Shown here piece by piece: positions 27,625 to 36,379 of a stretch of 64,000 nt of DNA (its first letter is position 1; each line of letters opens with the position of its first letter). The stretch spans positions 1 to 64,000 of the forward strand of contig MGXX01000046.1 of NCBI GenBank assembly GCA_001801515.1, in the 5' to 3' direction. Made by a program: the position numbers and the translations under genes. Source of the stretch: Gammaproteobacteria bacterium RIFCSPHIGHO2_12_FULL_38_11. Lineage in GTDB: Bacteria; Pseudomonadota; Gammaproteobacteria; Coxiellales; Coxiellaceae. The notes below the pieces were generated by a model. That model saw nothing but the letters and a program-made list of their open reading frames with translations. It made no database searches and was not told the origin of the DNA.

Positions 27625-28356
27625 ATGAAAGCACGAGATAATATATTTGCATATAGCGTATCTCAAATAATGCAGCAGTGGTTTTCTGATCTTAAGCTGA
27701 CTACAGAAGAACAAAATAAAATTTTTCATATTCGACGTATTCAATATATTGTTGGACTTATTATAGAAACTTTTTTTCCACAACATCTTGAGATTCCAGA
27801 TAATATTAAACAACTTGCATTTTCGTGCGAAGAGCATGGAGATATATTTCGTCAAAAAATTATATCAGAAATGCCGCTGCACATGAATACGCTTAATAAA
27901 ATTGTTTATTTTTGTACTGCAGTGAGCGAGTTAAATCAAGAAATAACACAATCTACAAATACAGAAATGAACTGTGCTGCAATTAACGTTAAAAATGAAG
28001 CAATAAAACTAGGTCAGTCTAGAATGGTGCATATTAATTTAATACAATTAACAAATGTGTTAATGCAAACAAAAAATATAATTCGATCACGAGACTCAAA
28101 CGCAATGGAGTGTTATAAAAAAACGGCGCGCTATCTGGAAAATTATAGCGGATTATTTTGCGTCATGGTCGCCCTGATTGCTATTGCTTCAGCATACTTG
28201 GCAGTGCCGACAGCGGGTATTTCGATTTTCGTTGGTGGTGCGCTAGTGACCAGCATGATTTCTGCCAATATTTTTCACGAAAATAAAAAATATCAAAAAA
28301 TTAAAAAAGGCATGGGAGCATTGGCATCAACGGCGGTTTCTCCTTCAGCTATCTGA
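27625..28356 (+). CDS. Orphan protein with C-terminal membrane hairpin
   Basis: The 243-residue product has a helical N-terminal ~175 residues and two adjacent hydrophobic segments (~177-217: LFCVMVALIAIASAYLAV, then a Gly/Val/Ile-rich helix). A basic tail ends in Ala/Ser. AGAGGT lies 8 nt before the ATG. No family is recognised. The layout (soluble domain, Ala/Gly-rich hairpin, short polar tail) mirrors the J-domain protein just upstream and the orphan at 2278, but residue identity with them is weak. Confidence 0.65.
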   Translation: MKARDNIFAYSVSQIMQQWFSDLKLTTEEQNKIFHIRRIQYIVGLIIETFFPQHLEIPDNIKQLAFSCEEHGDIFRQKIISEMPLHMNTLNKIVYFCTAVSELNQEITQSTNTEMNCAAINVKNEAIKLGQSRMVHINLIQLTNVLMQTKNIIRSRDSNAMECYKKTARYLENYSGLFCVMVALIAIASAYLAVPTAGISIFVGGALVTSMISANIFHENKKYQKIKKGMGALASTAVSPSAI

Positions 28357-28420
28357 AAAAACGCGGATTATTTGTAAAACAACTATAATGTGTCTATAGT
28401 TATATGACCATAGTGAGATA

Positions 28421-28660
28421 ATGCAGATGAAAATAGAACAAGTAGGTGCTGGTGTATTTAAAGCAAAATGCTTGAGTTTGTTGGATGAAGTTGAAAAAAA
28501 ACATATGCAGTTAATTATCACAAAACACGGCAAACCAGTAGCAAGATTGGTATGCATCGAAAAAGAAAAATTTTCATTGTATGGCTGCATGAAAAACAGC
28601 GTGGTGATTAAAGCGAATGTTGTGGCAGGAATAGATGAGAAGTGGGAAGCAGATGAGTAA
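28421..28660 (+). CDS. Phd/YefM-family antitoxin
   Basis: The 79-residue protein has the Phd/YefM fold signature: an N-terminal DNA-binding part (VGAGVFKAKCLSLLDEVEK), the LIITKHGKPVARLV strand and an acidic toxin-binding tail. It would neutralise the downstream VapC and autoregulate the operon. TATAAT at 28384-28389 upstream may be the -10. The start codon overlaps none of its neighbours, and the toxin start lies inside its last codons. Confidence 0.88.
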   Translation: MQMKIEQVGAGVFKAKCLSLLDEVEKKHMQLIITKHGKPVARLVCIEKEKFSLYGCMKNSVVIKANVVAGIDEKWEADE

Positions 28661-28895
28661 AGCATCTGGATTGCTGTTGGATACACACGTGTGGATTTGG
28701 TTGAATAATGGCTCATCGGAGTTAAAATCAAGCATCATTCGTAACATAGACCATGCGGCAGAAAATGGAGAGTTGTTTATTTCGGCAATTTCTGTTTGGG
28801 AAATTGCAACGCTGGTTGCAAAAAAGAAAATCGTATTGCGCACATCGGTGCAGGATTGGATTGAGCAGGCCTTAAAGCAGGATTTATTATGGTGA
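28653..28895 (+). pseudogene. VapC/PIN-domain toxin, truncated at the C-terminus
   Basis: The reading frame begins at 28653 within the antitoxin 3' end (ATGAGTAA overlap). It shows a normal PIN start: LLLDTHVWIWL with the first catalytic Asp, and ISAISVWEIATLVAKKKI with the Glu. It stops after about 80 residues at KQDLLW, whereas VapC proteins run ~125-135. The missing half carries the remaining acidic residues (DPADRxI and the late Asp), so nuclease activity is probably lost. The next 50 nt do not continue a PIN domain, and an MFS gene follows. Confidence 0.8.
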
Positions 28896-28947
28896 AAAAG
28901 GCTTAGCATATTTTCTGTATCCACCTCATCGCCAGTGATTTTTACAC

Positions 28948-30180
28948 ATGAAATATCACAATTTGATTGCAAGCAGTATTGGTAACATACTCGAATGGTA
29001 TGATTTTGCATTGTTTACTTATTGCGGAACACTGTTTTCAGATCTCGTTTTTCCAACACATAATCACACTACAGCGTTAATTGCCTTGTTTAGTGTATTT
29101 GCCTTGGGTTTTGTCTGCCGTCCTTTGGGCGCAATATTTTTTGGTCATTTGGGTGATCGAATAGGGCGTTCTACCGCATTGAGATGGTCTGTAATTTTAA
29201 TTTCAATACCTACATTCCTCATGAGTCTATTGCCCACCTATCATCAAGTCGGAATTATTTCGCCTATTTTGTTGGTAATAATACGCTTAATCCAGGGCAT
29301 GTGTATTGGTGGAGAATATTCGGGAACAATTATTTATTTGGCGGAAACAGCACCAACAAAAAACAAAGCTTTTTTTACTAGCTTTGCAGCAACTGGTGCT
29401 AATGCAGGTTTATTCGTCGGTGTTGGAATGACAGCAATTTTAGAACATGTCTTAACAAAAGCGCAGCTGCATGATTTTGGTTGGAGAATCGCTTTTTTTA
29501 TAGGTGGGCTATTGGGTCTTTTAATTTTTTATCTCAGACGATTTCTAATTGAAACGCCTGGATTTATAGCGTTAGTACGCGCAAAAAAAACAGCAAAAAT
29601 ACCTTTGTTTACCGCATGTAAAGAGGATTTACTCATTATGGCAAAAATCATTGCTATTGTGAGTTTCGGCGCAACTCTTTTCTATATTACATTTACTTAT
29701 TTAGCTTTTTACTTGTCCCAATTCAGTCATTTTACATTTAAAGAAGTCACCTATTTTCAAACAATATTTATTGGCGGTATGTTTTTGCTGGTTCCATTAT
29801 CTGGTTTGCTCTGCGACACTATTGGCAAGAAAAAAATGTACTATTTTTTATGCGGAATAGGATTATTCAGTAGCGTTATTGTTTTTTATTTTTTTCGCAA
29901 TGGCGGTGAATTTAGTATCCTAGCTGGTATCTCACTCCTTACAATTATTAGCTCCATGGAACAAGCAACAACATTAATTACAGTAGCTGAGTTAGTTCCT
30001 ATTAAGGTGCGGTACACATCTTTAGCAATTGCTTATAATATTGGAAATATGATGTTTGGTGGTTTTACACCACTTTTTCTAACCAGTTTAATTCACATAA
30101 GCCATAATGATTATATGCCGGCATTTTATTTAATGATCACAGCCTCTTTAACATTGATCGTAATTATTTTTTCAATCTAA
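28948..30180 (+). CDS. MFS transporter of the metabolite:H+ symporter (ProP-like) family
   Basis: A 410-residue membrane protein with twelve predicted helices. MHS-family features are SSIGNILEWYDFALF at the start, GFVCRPLGAIFFGHLGDRIGR (loop 2-3 signature), RLIQGMCIGGEYSG and the ETPGF segment. Substrates in this family include proline/betaine and di- or tricarboxylates; which one applies here is not evident. The end is abrupt after helix 12, without the ProP coiled coil. No clear Shine-Dalgarno precedes the ATG. Confidence 0.85.
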   Translation: MKYHNLIASSIGNILEWYDFALFTYCGTLFSDLVFPTHNHTTALIALFSVFALGFVCRPLGAIFFGHLGDRIGRSTALRWSVILISIPTFLMSLLPTYHQVGIISPILLVIIRLIQGMCIGGEYSGTIIYLAETAPTKNKAFFTSFAATGANAGLFVGVGMTAILEHVLTKAQLHDFGWRIAFFIGGLLGLLIFYLRRFLIETPGFIALVRAKKTAKIPLFTACKEDLLIMAKIIAIVSFGATLFYITFTYLAFYLSQFSHFTFKEVTYFQTIFIGGMFLLVPLSGLLCDTIGKKKMYYFLCGIGLFSSVIVFYFFRNGGEFSILAGISLLTIISSMEQATTLITVAELVPIKVRYTSLAIAYNIGNMMFGGFTPLFLTSLIHISHNDYMPAFYLMITASLTLIVIIFSI

Positions 30181-30187
30181 CACTAAC

Positions 30188-30207
30188 AAGAGTCATTAAT
30201 GACTTTT
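30188..30207. terminator. Palindrome between convergent MFS and rsmJ genes, possible terminator
   Basis: AGTCATTAATGACT (30191-30204) is a perfect 14-bp palindrome flanked by AAG and TTT, which extend the pairing. It overlaps the rsmJ stop codon. The stem is AT-rich with no loop, so terminator activity is doubtful. Confidence 0.3.
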
Positions 30208-30978
30208 CAAATATACATCAAATCGACTGCTTTTTCCTTCAAAAACAATATCGGGTTTTTGATTACCAATAGATGGCGCTAGACGAGCGCGTTTTACAAC
30301 AATTCTTTTTTTAACTTTAGATAATGCCAAATTGAATAATTTTTCAGAATCCACGTCATCCCCTACAATTGCTTTAATTATCCGCATTTCTTTTTTATTC
30401 AAAGCAGTTTTATGCTGATTTGGAAACATAGGATCTAAATAAATTATATCGGGATAATCATTTGAATCTAATTGCAATAAATAATTAAGTGAGTCGATGT
30501 GAATTAATTTTAACGATAAATTTTGAAACCATGTTTCTTTTAAAGCACGCTTTAATCCATCTTGCAATACCGCGTGAATTATTTTAGATTTTTCACACAT
30601 CACAACATTGCAACCTAACGTTGCCAATATAAATGCATCTTCACCCAAGCCCGCCGTTAAATCTAATACGGATAATTTTTCTTTAGATTTCATGCCAATG
30701 GCACGCCCAATTAATTGATTCTTTCCGCCACCAAATTGCTTACGATGTTTTAATTTTCCATGCAAAAAATCAACAAAAACAGGGGTCGGTGCATTTTTAG
30801 AATTGAATTGAATGCCGATATAATTTTTGGTCACAATCAATAATATTGAAAATTTTTCCATGTCGCTTGCATTTTGAATATAAGCAATATTCAATGTTCG
30901 AGATAATTTTTCTGTTTCTAATTTTCTGCTTTCATCTACGCAAAATAAAGCGATATTTTTCATAACTCTTAGAGCCAT
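30196..30978 (-). CDS. rsmJ: 16S rRNA (guanine1516-N2)-methyltransferase
   Basis: The 260-residue SAM-dependent enzyme matches RsmJ (YhiQ). It has GRAIGMKSKEKLSVLDLTAG with LGEDAFILATLG (SAM-binding motif I), the catalytic-type IIYLDPMFPNQHKTALNKKE and the late RIVVKRARLAP segment. It modifies 16S rRNA helix 45 region. The 5' end lies 6 nt from the coiled-coil gene. Confidence 0.93.
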   Translation of the reverse strand: MALRVMKNIALFCVDESRKLETEKLSRTLNIAYIQNASDMEKFSILLIVTKNYIGIQFNSKNAPTPVFVDFLHGKLKHRKQFGGGKNQLIGRAIGMKSKEKLSVLDLTAGLGEDAFILATLGCNVVMCEKSKIIHAVLQDGLKRALKETWFQNLSLKLIHIDSLNYLLQLDSNDYPDIIYLDPMFPNQHKTALNKKEMRIIKAIVGDDVDSEKLFNLALSKVKKRIVVKRARLAPSIGNQKPDIVFEGKSSRFDVYLKSH

Positions 30979-30983
30979 TAGCG

Positions 30984-31889
30984 CTATAGAATGTTCGATC
31001 TATCGCTTGTCGGAGCTGTATGAGCGTTGCACGGAGTCGTGGCAGGAAAAAATTTCTGTCGTTTGCGGTATTGTTCTAATTGCTGGTTTAATCTGCTTAT
31101 TTTTGTTTGCAACATTTGATTGTTTCTATCTGCCTGCAATTTTTGTTCACATGCTTCTTTGATAGCTTTGTTGGCTGTTTCTCCAGTTCGCATAATTTGC
31201 TTTAATTGACGAATATCGTTTGTTAATACTGCATTGTTTATCTTCAGTTTCGCAATCAATTGTGCGGCATGTTTTTCATCATGTGGCGCAGGGCTAGGAA
31301 TTGCGGTTATCTCGCGCAAAAGATGCGGTGGCACGAAAGAATGATCCGATGATATCAAGCCCTTCTGCATTAACTCACCAAGCAAGCCATGTTGTTCATG
31401 TTCCGACATTTGTTGCTGCAAAAGCTGAAGATTGAATATTGATGCGCTCGACAATGCCGCAAGTTGCAACTTAAATGCAAGTAAATCTTGATCCGATGCA
31501 TCGGGCATCTCAGAAAAAAATAGGTGCTTCGGAAAAATTTTCTGCAATAATATATACAGTGGCTCTTCAATGTTGAGCTGTCGCGCATTCTCATAGAAAT
31601 TCAAAAGCATTTTATGTTGCTCTATTTCTGGTTTTTGTATTGAAAGCAACATTAATTTTTCTGTTTCATTCAGCGATGCCTGCTCTTTTAAAGCAAAAAG
31701 ATGTGAGGCGTTTTTTTCTGTAAGTATAGCTATTTTTTCATCACGCTGATTAATTTCTTCTTGCAGTAATTTGGCCGCATCAAATAATTCGCTTATCTCC
31801 TCTTGAAGTATTGCTGTTTGATTAGCACGCACTAGCAAAGCTTGTTCTACAGAATTCCAATCGGTTTGTGTGGCTGCTTCTTGTCTCAT
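30984..31889 (-). CDS. Coiled-coil protein of unknown function, downstream of gshAB
   Basis: About 301 residues, Gln/Glu/Leu-rich, with two heptad-repeat stretches (~20-75 and ~215-275) around a helical middle. The tail is rich in Thr/Pro. No signal peptide, membrane helix or known motif. GGGAG lies 9 nt before the ATG at 31889, which I prefer over the ATG at 31904. It sits between gshB and rsmJ on the same strand and is probably co-transcribed with gshA-gshB, but nothing ties it to glutathione. Confidence 0.65.
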   Translation of the reverse strand: MRQEAATQTDWNSVEQALLVRANQTAILQEEISELFDAAKLLQEEINQRDEKIAILTEKNASHLFALKEQASLNETEKLMLLSIQKPEIEQHKMLLNFYENARQLNIEEPLYILLQKIFPKHLFFSEMPDASDQDLLAFKLQLAALSSASIFNLQLLQQQMSEHEQHGLLGELMQKGLISSDHSFVPPHLLREITAIPSPAPHDEKHAAQLIAKLKINNAVLTNDIRQLKQIMRTGETANKAIKEACEQKLQADRNNQMLQTKISRLNQQLEQYRKRQKFFPATTPCNAHTAPTSDRSNIL

Positions 31890-31909
31890 GCAATATTCTC
31901 CCATTAGAT

Positions 31910-32851
31910 TTACAATTTCGCCTCAATCGCATCTAAAAAATCAGAAGCGATGTCTAATTCAAATAATTGATTTAATTCACGCGCGCAAGTTGGGCTGGTT
32001 ACATTTATTTCCGTTAAATAATCTCCAATAATGTCTAATCCTGCGAATAATAATCCTTTTTCGCGCAACACCGGGCCCACTTGTTCGCAAATCCATTTAT
32101 CACGCGATGTTAATTCGCATCCTTTTCCAACAGCACCAGCGGCTAAATTACCGCGAAAATCATTTTTTGCAGGTACGCGCGCTAACGCATAAGGAATAGG
32201 CTCACCATCTATCATGAGAATTCGTTTATCTCCTTGCGCGATCTCTGAAATAAATTGCTGTACAATCACAGTTTGTGAATTTTGACGTGTCATCATTTCG
32301 ATAATGGATCGATGATTAGAATCTTTTAGAGATAATTTAAACACAGAATTGCCGCCCATACTGTCCAATGGTTTGATGACCGCAGTTTCCACTGAATCAA
32401 TAAAATCTAAAATCAAATCAGATTGAGAAGTCACTAACGTTTTAGGACAGCACTGTGGAAACCACGCTGAAAATAATTTCTCATTGGCATCGCGTAAACT
32501 AGCCGGTTTATTCACCACTAACAAACCTTGCGATTCTGCTTGCTCCAGCAGATAAGTCAAATAAACATAATGCATATTAAATGGCGGGTCTTTTCGCATT
32601 AACAATACATCCAAATCCACTAGCGGCTGCTCTTCTAATTCGCTTAATTCAAACCAATGATCTGCGTTATCAAATACTGCAACTGATTGAATTCTTCCCC
32701 ACGCAATACCATCTTGCAGCCAAATATTTTCAGGTAAAATCACATAGTTTTTCCAGCCCCGTTCTTGTGCGGATAATAATATCGCCAATGTCGTATCTTT
32801 TTCAGGGTGTATGTTTTCAATCGGATCCATTAATACGCCACATTTTGTCAT
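31910..32851 (-). CDS. gshB: Glutathione synthetase
   Basis: Joins gamma-glutamylcysteine and glycine using ATP. The 313-residue ATP-grasp protein has MDPIENIHPEKDTTLAILL at the start, VLMRKDPPFNMHYVYLTYLL, NKPASLRDANEKL, VIKPLDSMGGNSVF, DKRILMIDGEPIPYALAR and the metal-binding EINVTSPTC. Close to E. coli GshB (315). It follows gshA by 2 nt. Confidence 0.96.
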   Translation of the reverse strand: MTKCGVLMDPIENIHPEKDTTLAILLSAQERGWKNYVILPENIWLQDGIAWGRIQSVAVFDNADHWFELSELEEQPLVDLDVLLMRKDPPFNMHYVYLTYLLEQAESQGLLVVNKPASLRDANEKLFSAWFPQCCPKTLVTSQSDLILDFIDSVETAVIKPLDSMGGNSVFKLSLKDSNHRSIIEMMTRQNSQTVIVQQFISEIAQGDKRILMIDGEPIPYALARVPAKNDFRGNLAAGAVGKGCELTSRDKWICEQVGPVLREKGLLFAGLDIIGDYLTEINVTSPTCARELNQLFELDIASDFLDAIEAKL

Positions 32852-32853
32852 GA

Positions 32854-34122
32854 TTACTCCCTTGCTGCAGCGATCATCGCTAATCTTGCGACAACACCAT
32901 AAGCATAAAATCGATTCACCGGTTCTGCCGAATCACATAGAACACCAGATGGTGCGTAACAATTTTTTGCAAATGCCAATGGGTGAAAATCCATGCCAGG
33001 CGCATTTAAATTCTCATTCACTGCTTTATTTTTATGTACACGATAAAAACCACCTACAACATACCGACCAATTTGATAAACGACCGGTTCTGCAACAGCC
33101 TCTTCTTTGCCAACACGTTCAAATGTATAAACACCTTCTTGTAAAATAATTTTGGTAACTGATTTTCCACCTTTCAGCGAAGCCATGCGCGTACGTTCTT
33201 TGCGATTTAAGTGATTTAACTCTTCGGGATTTTGAATCATCATGACTGCCATACCATAAGTACCTTGATCCGCTTTAACCACAATAAATGGCGGCCGATT
33301 GATTTGATATTCATCATATTTTTTTTGAATTTTTTCAAATAGTTTTGTTGATTTTTTAACTAAATCATCTTGATCAGTTTGATTTGAGAAATCCACATCT
33401 GATGCTTGATCAAACAATGGCGCCAGCAACCACGAATCTATTTTGAGCAATTCAGAAAATTCATCGCATACATTTTGATATTGTTTAAAATGTGTGGATT
33501 TTAAGCGATTTGACCATCCTAGTTGTATATTTGGCATCACCATTTGATTAATATTTTGAAAAATATTCGGTATACCAGACGATAAATCGTTATTTAAAAT
33601 AATGCAACAAGGAAAATAATGAGAAACGCCAACGCGATCATTTTCACGCACTAATTTTTCTAAGATAATTTCACGACCCGATGGTAAGTTATATTTTGTT
33701 GGTTCGATAATATCGGTATTTAAGGTGCCAATACGCACTTCAAAACCTGCACGCTTTAAAATTTCAGATAACATTGCCAAATTTTCAAAATAAAAAATAT
33801 TGCGTGTGTGATTTTCGGGAATTAACAGTAATCGCGTTGCAGAAGGACATTTTTCTGCCATAGTCGATTGCACTGCTTGAACACACAAGGCCATCATGTC
33901 TGGGTTTAAATTATTAAACCCAGCTGGAAATAAATTAGTGTCAACTGGCGCCAATTTAAACCCTGCATTGCGTAGATCAACAGAGCCATAAAAAAGCGGT
34001 GATGTTTTTTGCCATTGTTGTCGAAACCAACTTTCAATTTGCATTTGAGCGCGTAAAAATATTTTCTCAAGAGATTGTAATGGGCCTGTTAGTGCAGTTT
34101 CTAAATGCGGAACGTTAAGCAT
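32854..34122 (-). CDS. gshA: Glutamate-cysteine ligase, Acidithiobacillus ferrooxidans-type
   Basis: First enzyme of glutathione synthesis. The 422-residue protein lacks the E. coli GshA pattern but fits the distinct proteobacterial type (gshA_ferroox): SVDLRNAGFKLAPVDTNLFPAGFNNL near residue 45, an ATP-grasp-like FIVVKADQGTYGMAVM, then EPVVYQIGRYVVGGFYRVH and the NLNAPGMDF segment. It is the head of gshA-gshB-(coiled coil)-rsmJ. Confidence 0.9.
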   Translation of the reverse strand: MLNVPHLETALTGPLQSLEKIFLRAQMQIESWFRQQWQKTSPLFYGSVDLRNAGFKLAPVDTNLFPAGFNNLNPDMMALCVQAVQSTMAEKCPSATRLLLIPENHTRNIFYFENLAMLSEILKRAGFEVRIGTLNTDIIEPTKYNLPSGREIILEKLVRENDRVGVSHYFPCCIILNNDLSSGIPNIFQNINQMVMPNIQLGWSNRLKSTHFKQYQNVCDEFSELLKIDSWLLAPLFDQASDVDFSNQTDQDDLVKKSTKLFEKIQKKYDEYQINRPPFIVVKADQGTYGMAVMMIQNPEELNHLNRKERTRMASLKGGKSVTKIILQEGVYTFERVGKEEAVAEPVVYQIGRYVVGGFYRVHKNKAVNENLNAPGMDFHPLAFAKNCYAPSGVLCDSAEPVNRFYAYGVVARLAMIAAARE

Positions 34123-34276
34123 TTTCTAGTCTCAGTCAAGATTGAGAATTAGCATAGCATTTTAAAAAATTATTTAGAATACCCAAAATACGAGAAAACG
34201 AATTCAAATAACTTGTGATCATTCTGTTGCTTAATGATACAATAATTTATTGGAAATATGAACTTTAAAGAAATAC

Positions 34277-34939
34277 ATGGCACAAAAAATTCAAATTGCG
34301 GCATCAATCTTATCCGCTGATTTTGCAAATTTAGGCGCAGAGGCAAAAGCTATTTTAACAGCAGGCGCTGATGCGATTCATTTTGATGTTATGGATCATC
34401 ATTTTGTACCTAATTTAAGCTTCGGTTCAATTGTGTGTGAAGCATTACGTCACGCAGGTATCACCGCACCGATTGATGTGCATCTGATGGTAACTGATCC
34501 TGAGCAATATATTGCGCCTTTTGCAAAAGCGGGTGCAAATCGATTAACGTTTCATCCCATCACTGTTCAAAATGTTCAAAAAACTTGCGCATTAATTCAT
34601 GATGCTGGCATGGAAGTAGGGCTAGCATTTAATCCTGATCAATCAGTTGCGATAGAAAAAAATGTTTGGTCTGAATTAAATTTGATTTTAATTATGTCTG
34701 TTTTTGCTGGTTTTGGCGGACAGCAATTTATACCAGACAGTTTAAATAAAATTAATTTAACTAAAAATTTAATTGAAGAAAATAATCCTCGAGTTTTATT
34801 GGGCGTTGATGGTGGTATTAAAATTGATAATATTCACTCTGTCACACAAGCTGGCGCAAATTTTATTGTCATCGGCTCAGGATTATTTGACGCAAATGAT
34901 TACAAAACAAGAATAGATCAGTTACGGGGAATAACATGA
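34277..34939 (+). CDS. rpe: Ribulose-phosphate 3-epimerase
   Basis: A 220-residue TIM barrel of the pentose phosphate pathway. It has ILSADFANLG, HFDVMDHHFVPNLSFG (metal ligands), DVHLMVTDPEQY, VFAGFGGQQFIP (Rpe usually VNPGFGGQ) and VDGGIKIDN with the catalytic Asp and phosphate loop. Its stop overlaps the next start as ATGA. The PGFGG proline is Ala here (FAGFGG), a minor deviation. Confidence 0.94.
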   Translation: MAQKIQIAASILSADFANLGAEAKAILTAGADAIHFDVMDHHFVPNLSFGSIVCEALRHAGITAPIDVHLMVTDPEQYIAPFAKAGANRLTFHPITVQNVQKTCALIHDAGMEVGLAFNPDQSVAIEKNVWSELNLILIMSVFAGFGGQQFIPDSLNKINLTKNLIEENNPRVLLGVDGGIKIDNIHSVTQAGANFIVIGSGLFDANDYKTRIDQLRGIT

Positions 34940-35325
34940 GCATAAAAACTTTAGGTCTTCGTCATGTTGCTTTGAATATCTTTGATTTAGAGTCTTGCGT
35001 AAAATTTTATATTGAAATTTTTGGAATGAAAGTTGAATGGCAGCCTGACGATGATAATTTTTATTTAACATCAGGCAAAGATAACTTAGCGTTGCATCGC
35101 ACGACAAAAACAGAACGTGATCGCGCTTCGCAACGATTAGATCATATTGGTTTTATTGTTAAAACACCCGAAGAAGTGGATCGCGCTTTTCAATTATTGC
35201 TTGAACACAAAATTGATATCGTGGCGCCACCTAAAACGCATCGTGACAACGCACGCAGCTTATATTGTAAAGATCCCGATGGTAATGTTGTGCAAGTGAT
35301 TTATCATCCGCCTATTTCGCATTAA
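34936..35325 (+). CDS. Glyoxalase/VOC-family protein
   Basis: A 129-residue vicinal-oxygen-chelate protein with two beta-alpha-beta-beta-beta halves: LGLRHVALNIFDLESCVKFY, and LDHIGFIVKTPEEVDRAF followed by KDPDGNVVQVIYHP. Candidate metal ligands are H10, H54 and H70; the fourth position, usually Glu in glyoxalase I, is Q120. Gln at a ligand site occurs in some VOC enzymes, so the reaction is uncertain. Coupled to rpe by ATGA; the gshAB genes are nearby but not in the same operon. Confidence 0.82.
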   Translation: MSIKTLGLRHVALNIFDLESCVKFYIEIFGMKVEWQPDDDNFYLTSGKDNLALHRTTKTERDRASQRLDHIGFIVKTPEEVDRAFQLLLEHKIDIVAPPKTHRDNARSLYCKDPDGNVVQVIYHPPISH

Positions 35326-35341
35326 CCTATTGATCATGCAG

Positions 35342-35420
35342 AATGCACATATCTTTGCACTTACGACCACTTTCTTTTTCAAGGGGGTGGTCATCAGGCC
35401 AAAGATGTGTGCATTGGATA
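35342..35420. repeat. Imperfect long inverted repeat (MITE- or REP-like)
   Basis: The left arm AATGCACATATCTTTG (35342-35357) pairs with CAAAGATGTGTGCATT (35400-35415), 15 of 16 positions. Inside, GACCAC (35365-35370) pairs with GTGGTC (35387-35392). The right part, 35381-35420, recurs at 2797-2828. It fills most of the 222-nt gap between the VOC gene and the fatty acid hydroxylase gene, at the left edge of a possibly acquired cassette. Confidence 0.7.
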
Positions 35421-35547
35421 GCGTGTTGGCAGTTGTTTCACTTTCCTCTTTATAATAAGCTGCACATAAAAACATCGGCTAGATATACGAACTTGCTTTA
35501 TAATTAAACGCAATTTGAGTGTAGCCTTTAAGGATCCGGAAACTAAT

Positions 35548-36369
35548 ATGAATTTTATCCTTGCGCATGAAGATTATTTTGTTATAGGTTGGTTAATTAT
35601 CATTTTTAGCTTGGAGCAAATTAAACAACGATTTTTTGTACCTACCGTCAAGGATGGTGGATTACATCGTTGGATAAAAAATAGTGTTTTTGGAATAGTA
35701 AACAGATTATTGGGGCCTATTTTAATGCTACCTATTATAGTGTGGGCAACAACTTTAGACGCATGGCATAGACCAGAATGGATGTTTAGTGTCTCAACGC
35801 TTATTGTTGGTATTATGATCTTAGATCTATCAAGTTATTGGTTTCATAGACTGAGTCATAAAATCCCATTTCTTTGGAGATTTCATGAAATACATCATTT
35901 AGATTCGGCATTTGATACAACAACTGGATTAAGAATTCATTTTGGTGAGTTGGTATTGCAAAATTTTTTTAGAATAATCCCTATTATTGCTTTTTCAATT
36001 TCATTGAAGGCTGTTTTAATTTTTGAGGTTATTCTAATCATTGAAGGTTTGTTTCACCATTCTAATGTCTGTATCTCAGAAAAATTAGAAAGCGTTCTCT
36101 CATGCATCATTATCACTCCAAATCGTCATTGCGTTCATCACCATGCTGTTGTTAGAGATACGGATTCTAATTATGGTTTTATCTTTGTTTGGTGGGATAA
36201 AATTTTTGGATCATTTAACAAAGCAAAAAGAAAGAATACATGGCATATTGGTTTAGAGTATGCGCCAGACTTAGGGTGTATGAAGTTGTTAATCTCACCG
36301 TTTATATTCAGGAAACTAAAAAAACGAATGAGGCTTAAGGGTTATAAAATAGCAAGAGATGTTTCATAG
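35548..36369 (+). CDS. Fatty acid hydroxylase/sterol desaturase-family membrane protein
   Basis: The 273-residue protein has four or five hydrophobic segments and the diiron histidine clusters of the superfamily: WFHRLSHK (HxxxH), FHEIHHLD (HxxHH), a lone FHHSN, and HCVHHHAV, ending NYGFIFVWWDKIFGSF. Such enzymes hydroxylate or desaturate lipids at membranes. The start at 35548 has CCGGAAAC upstream; the TTG at 35515 is an alternative. It overlaps the upstream end of the next gene's open frame, and its codon use (many AGA Arg codons) differs from rpe and gshA. Confidence 0.85.
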   Translation: MNFILAHEDYFVIGWLIIIFSLEQIKQRFFVPTVKDGGLHRWIKNSVFGIVNRLLGPILMLPIIVWATTLDAWHRPEWMFSVSTLIVGIMILDLSSYWFHRLSHKIPFLWRFHEIHHLDSAFDTTTGLRIHFGELVLQNFFRIIPIIAFSISLKAVLIFEVILIIEGLFHHSNVCISEKLESVLSCIIITPNRHCVHHHAVVRDTDSNYGFIFVWWDKIFGSFNKAKRKNTWHIGLEYAPDLGCMKLLISPFIFRKLKKRMRLKGYKIARDVS

Positions 36370-36379
36370 GAAGCTAAGT

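Noticed and set aside
28574..29011. Minus-strand open frame of 145 codons across the toxin-MFS junction
   Set aside because: It is antisense to the antitoxin, toxin and transporter genes, has no family signature and no ribosome site.
34215..34260. Possible PmrA box upstream of rpe (CTTAATGATACAAT)
   Set aside because: Only one half-site; no TTAA 11 bp upstream. rpe is a housekeeping gene.
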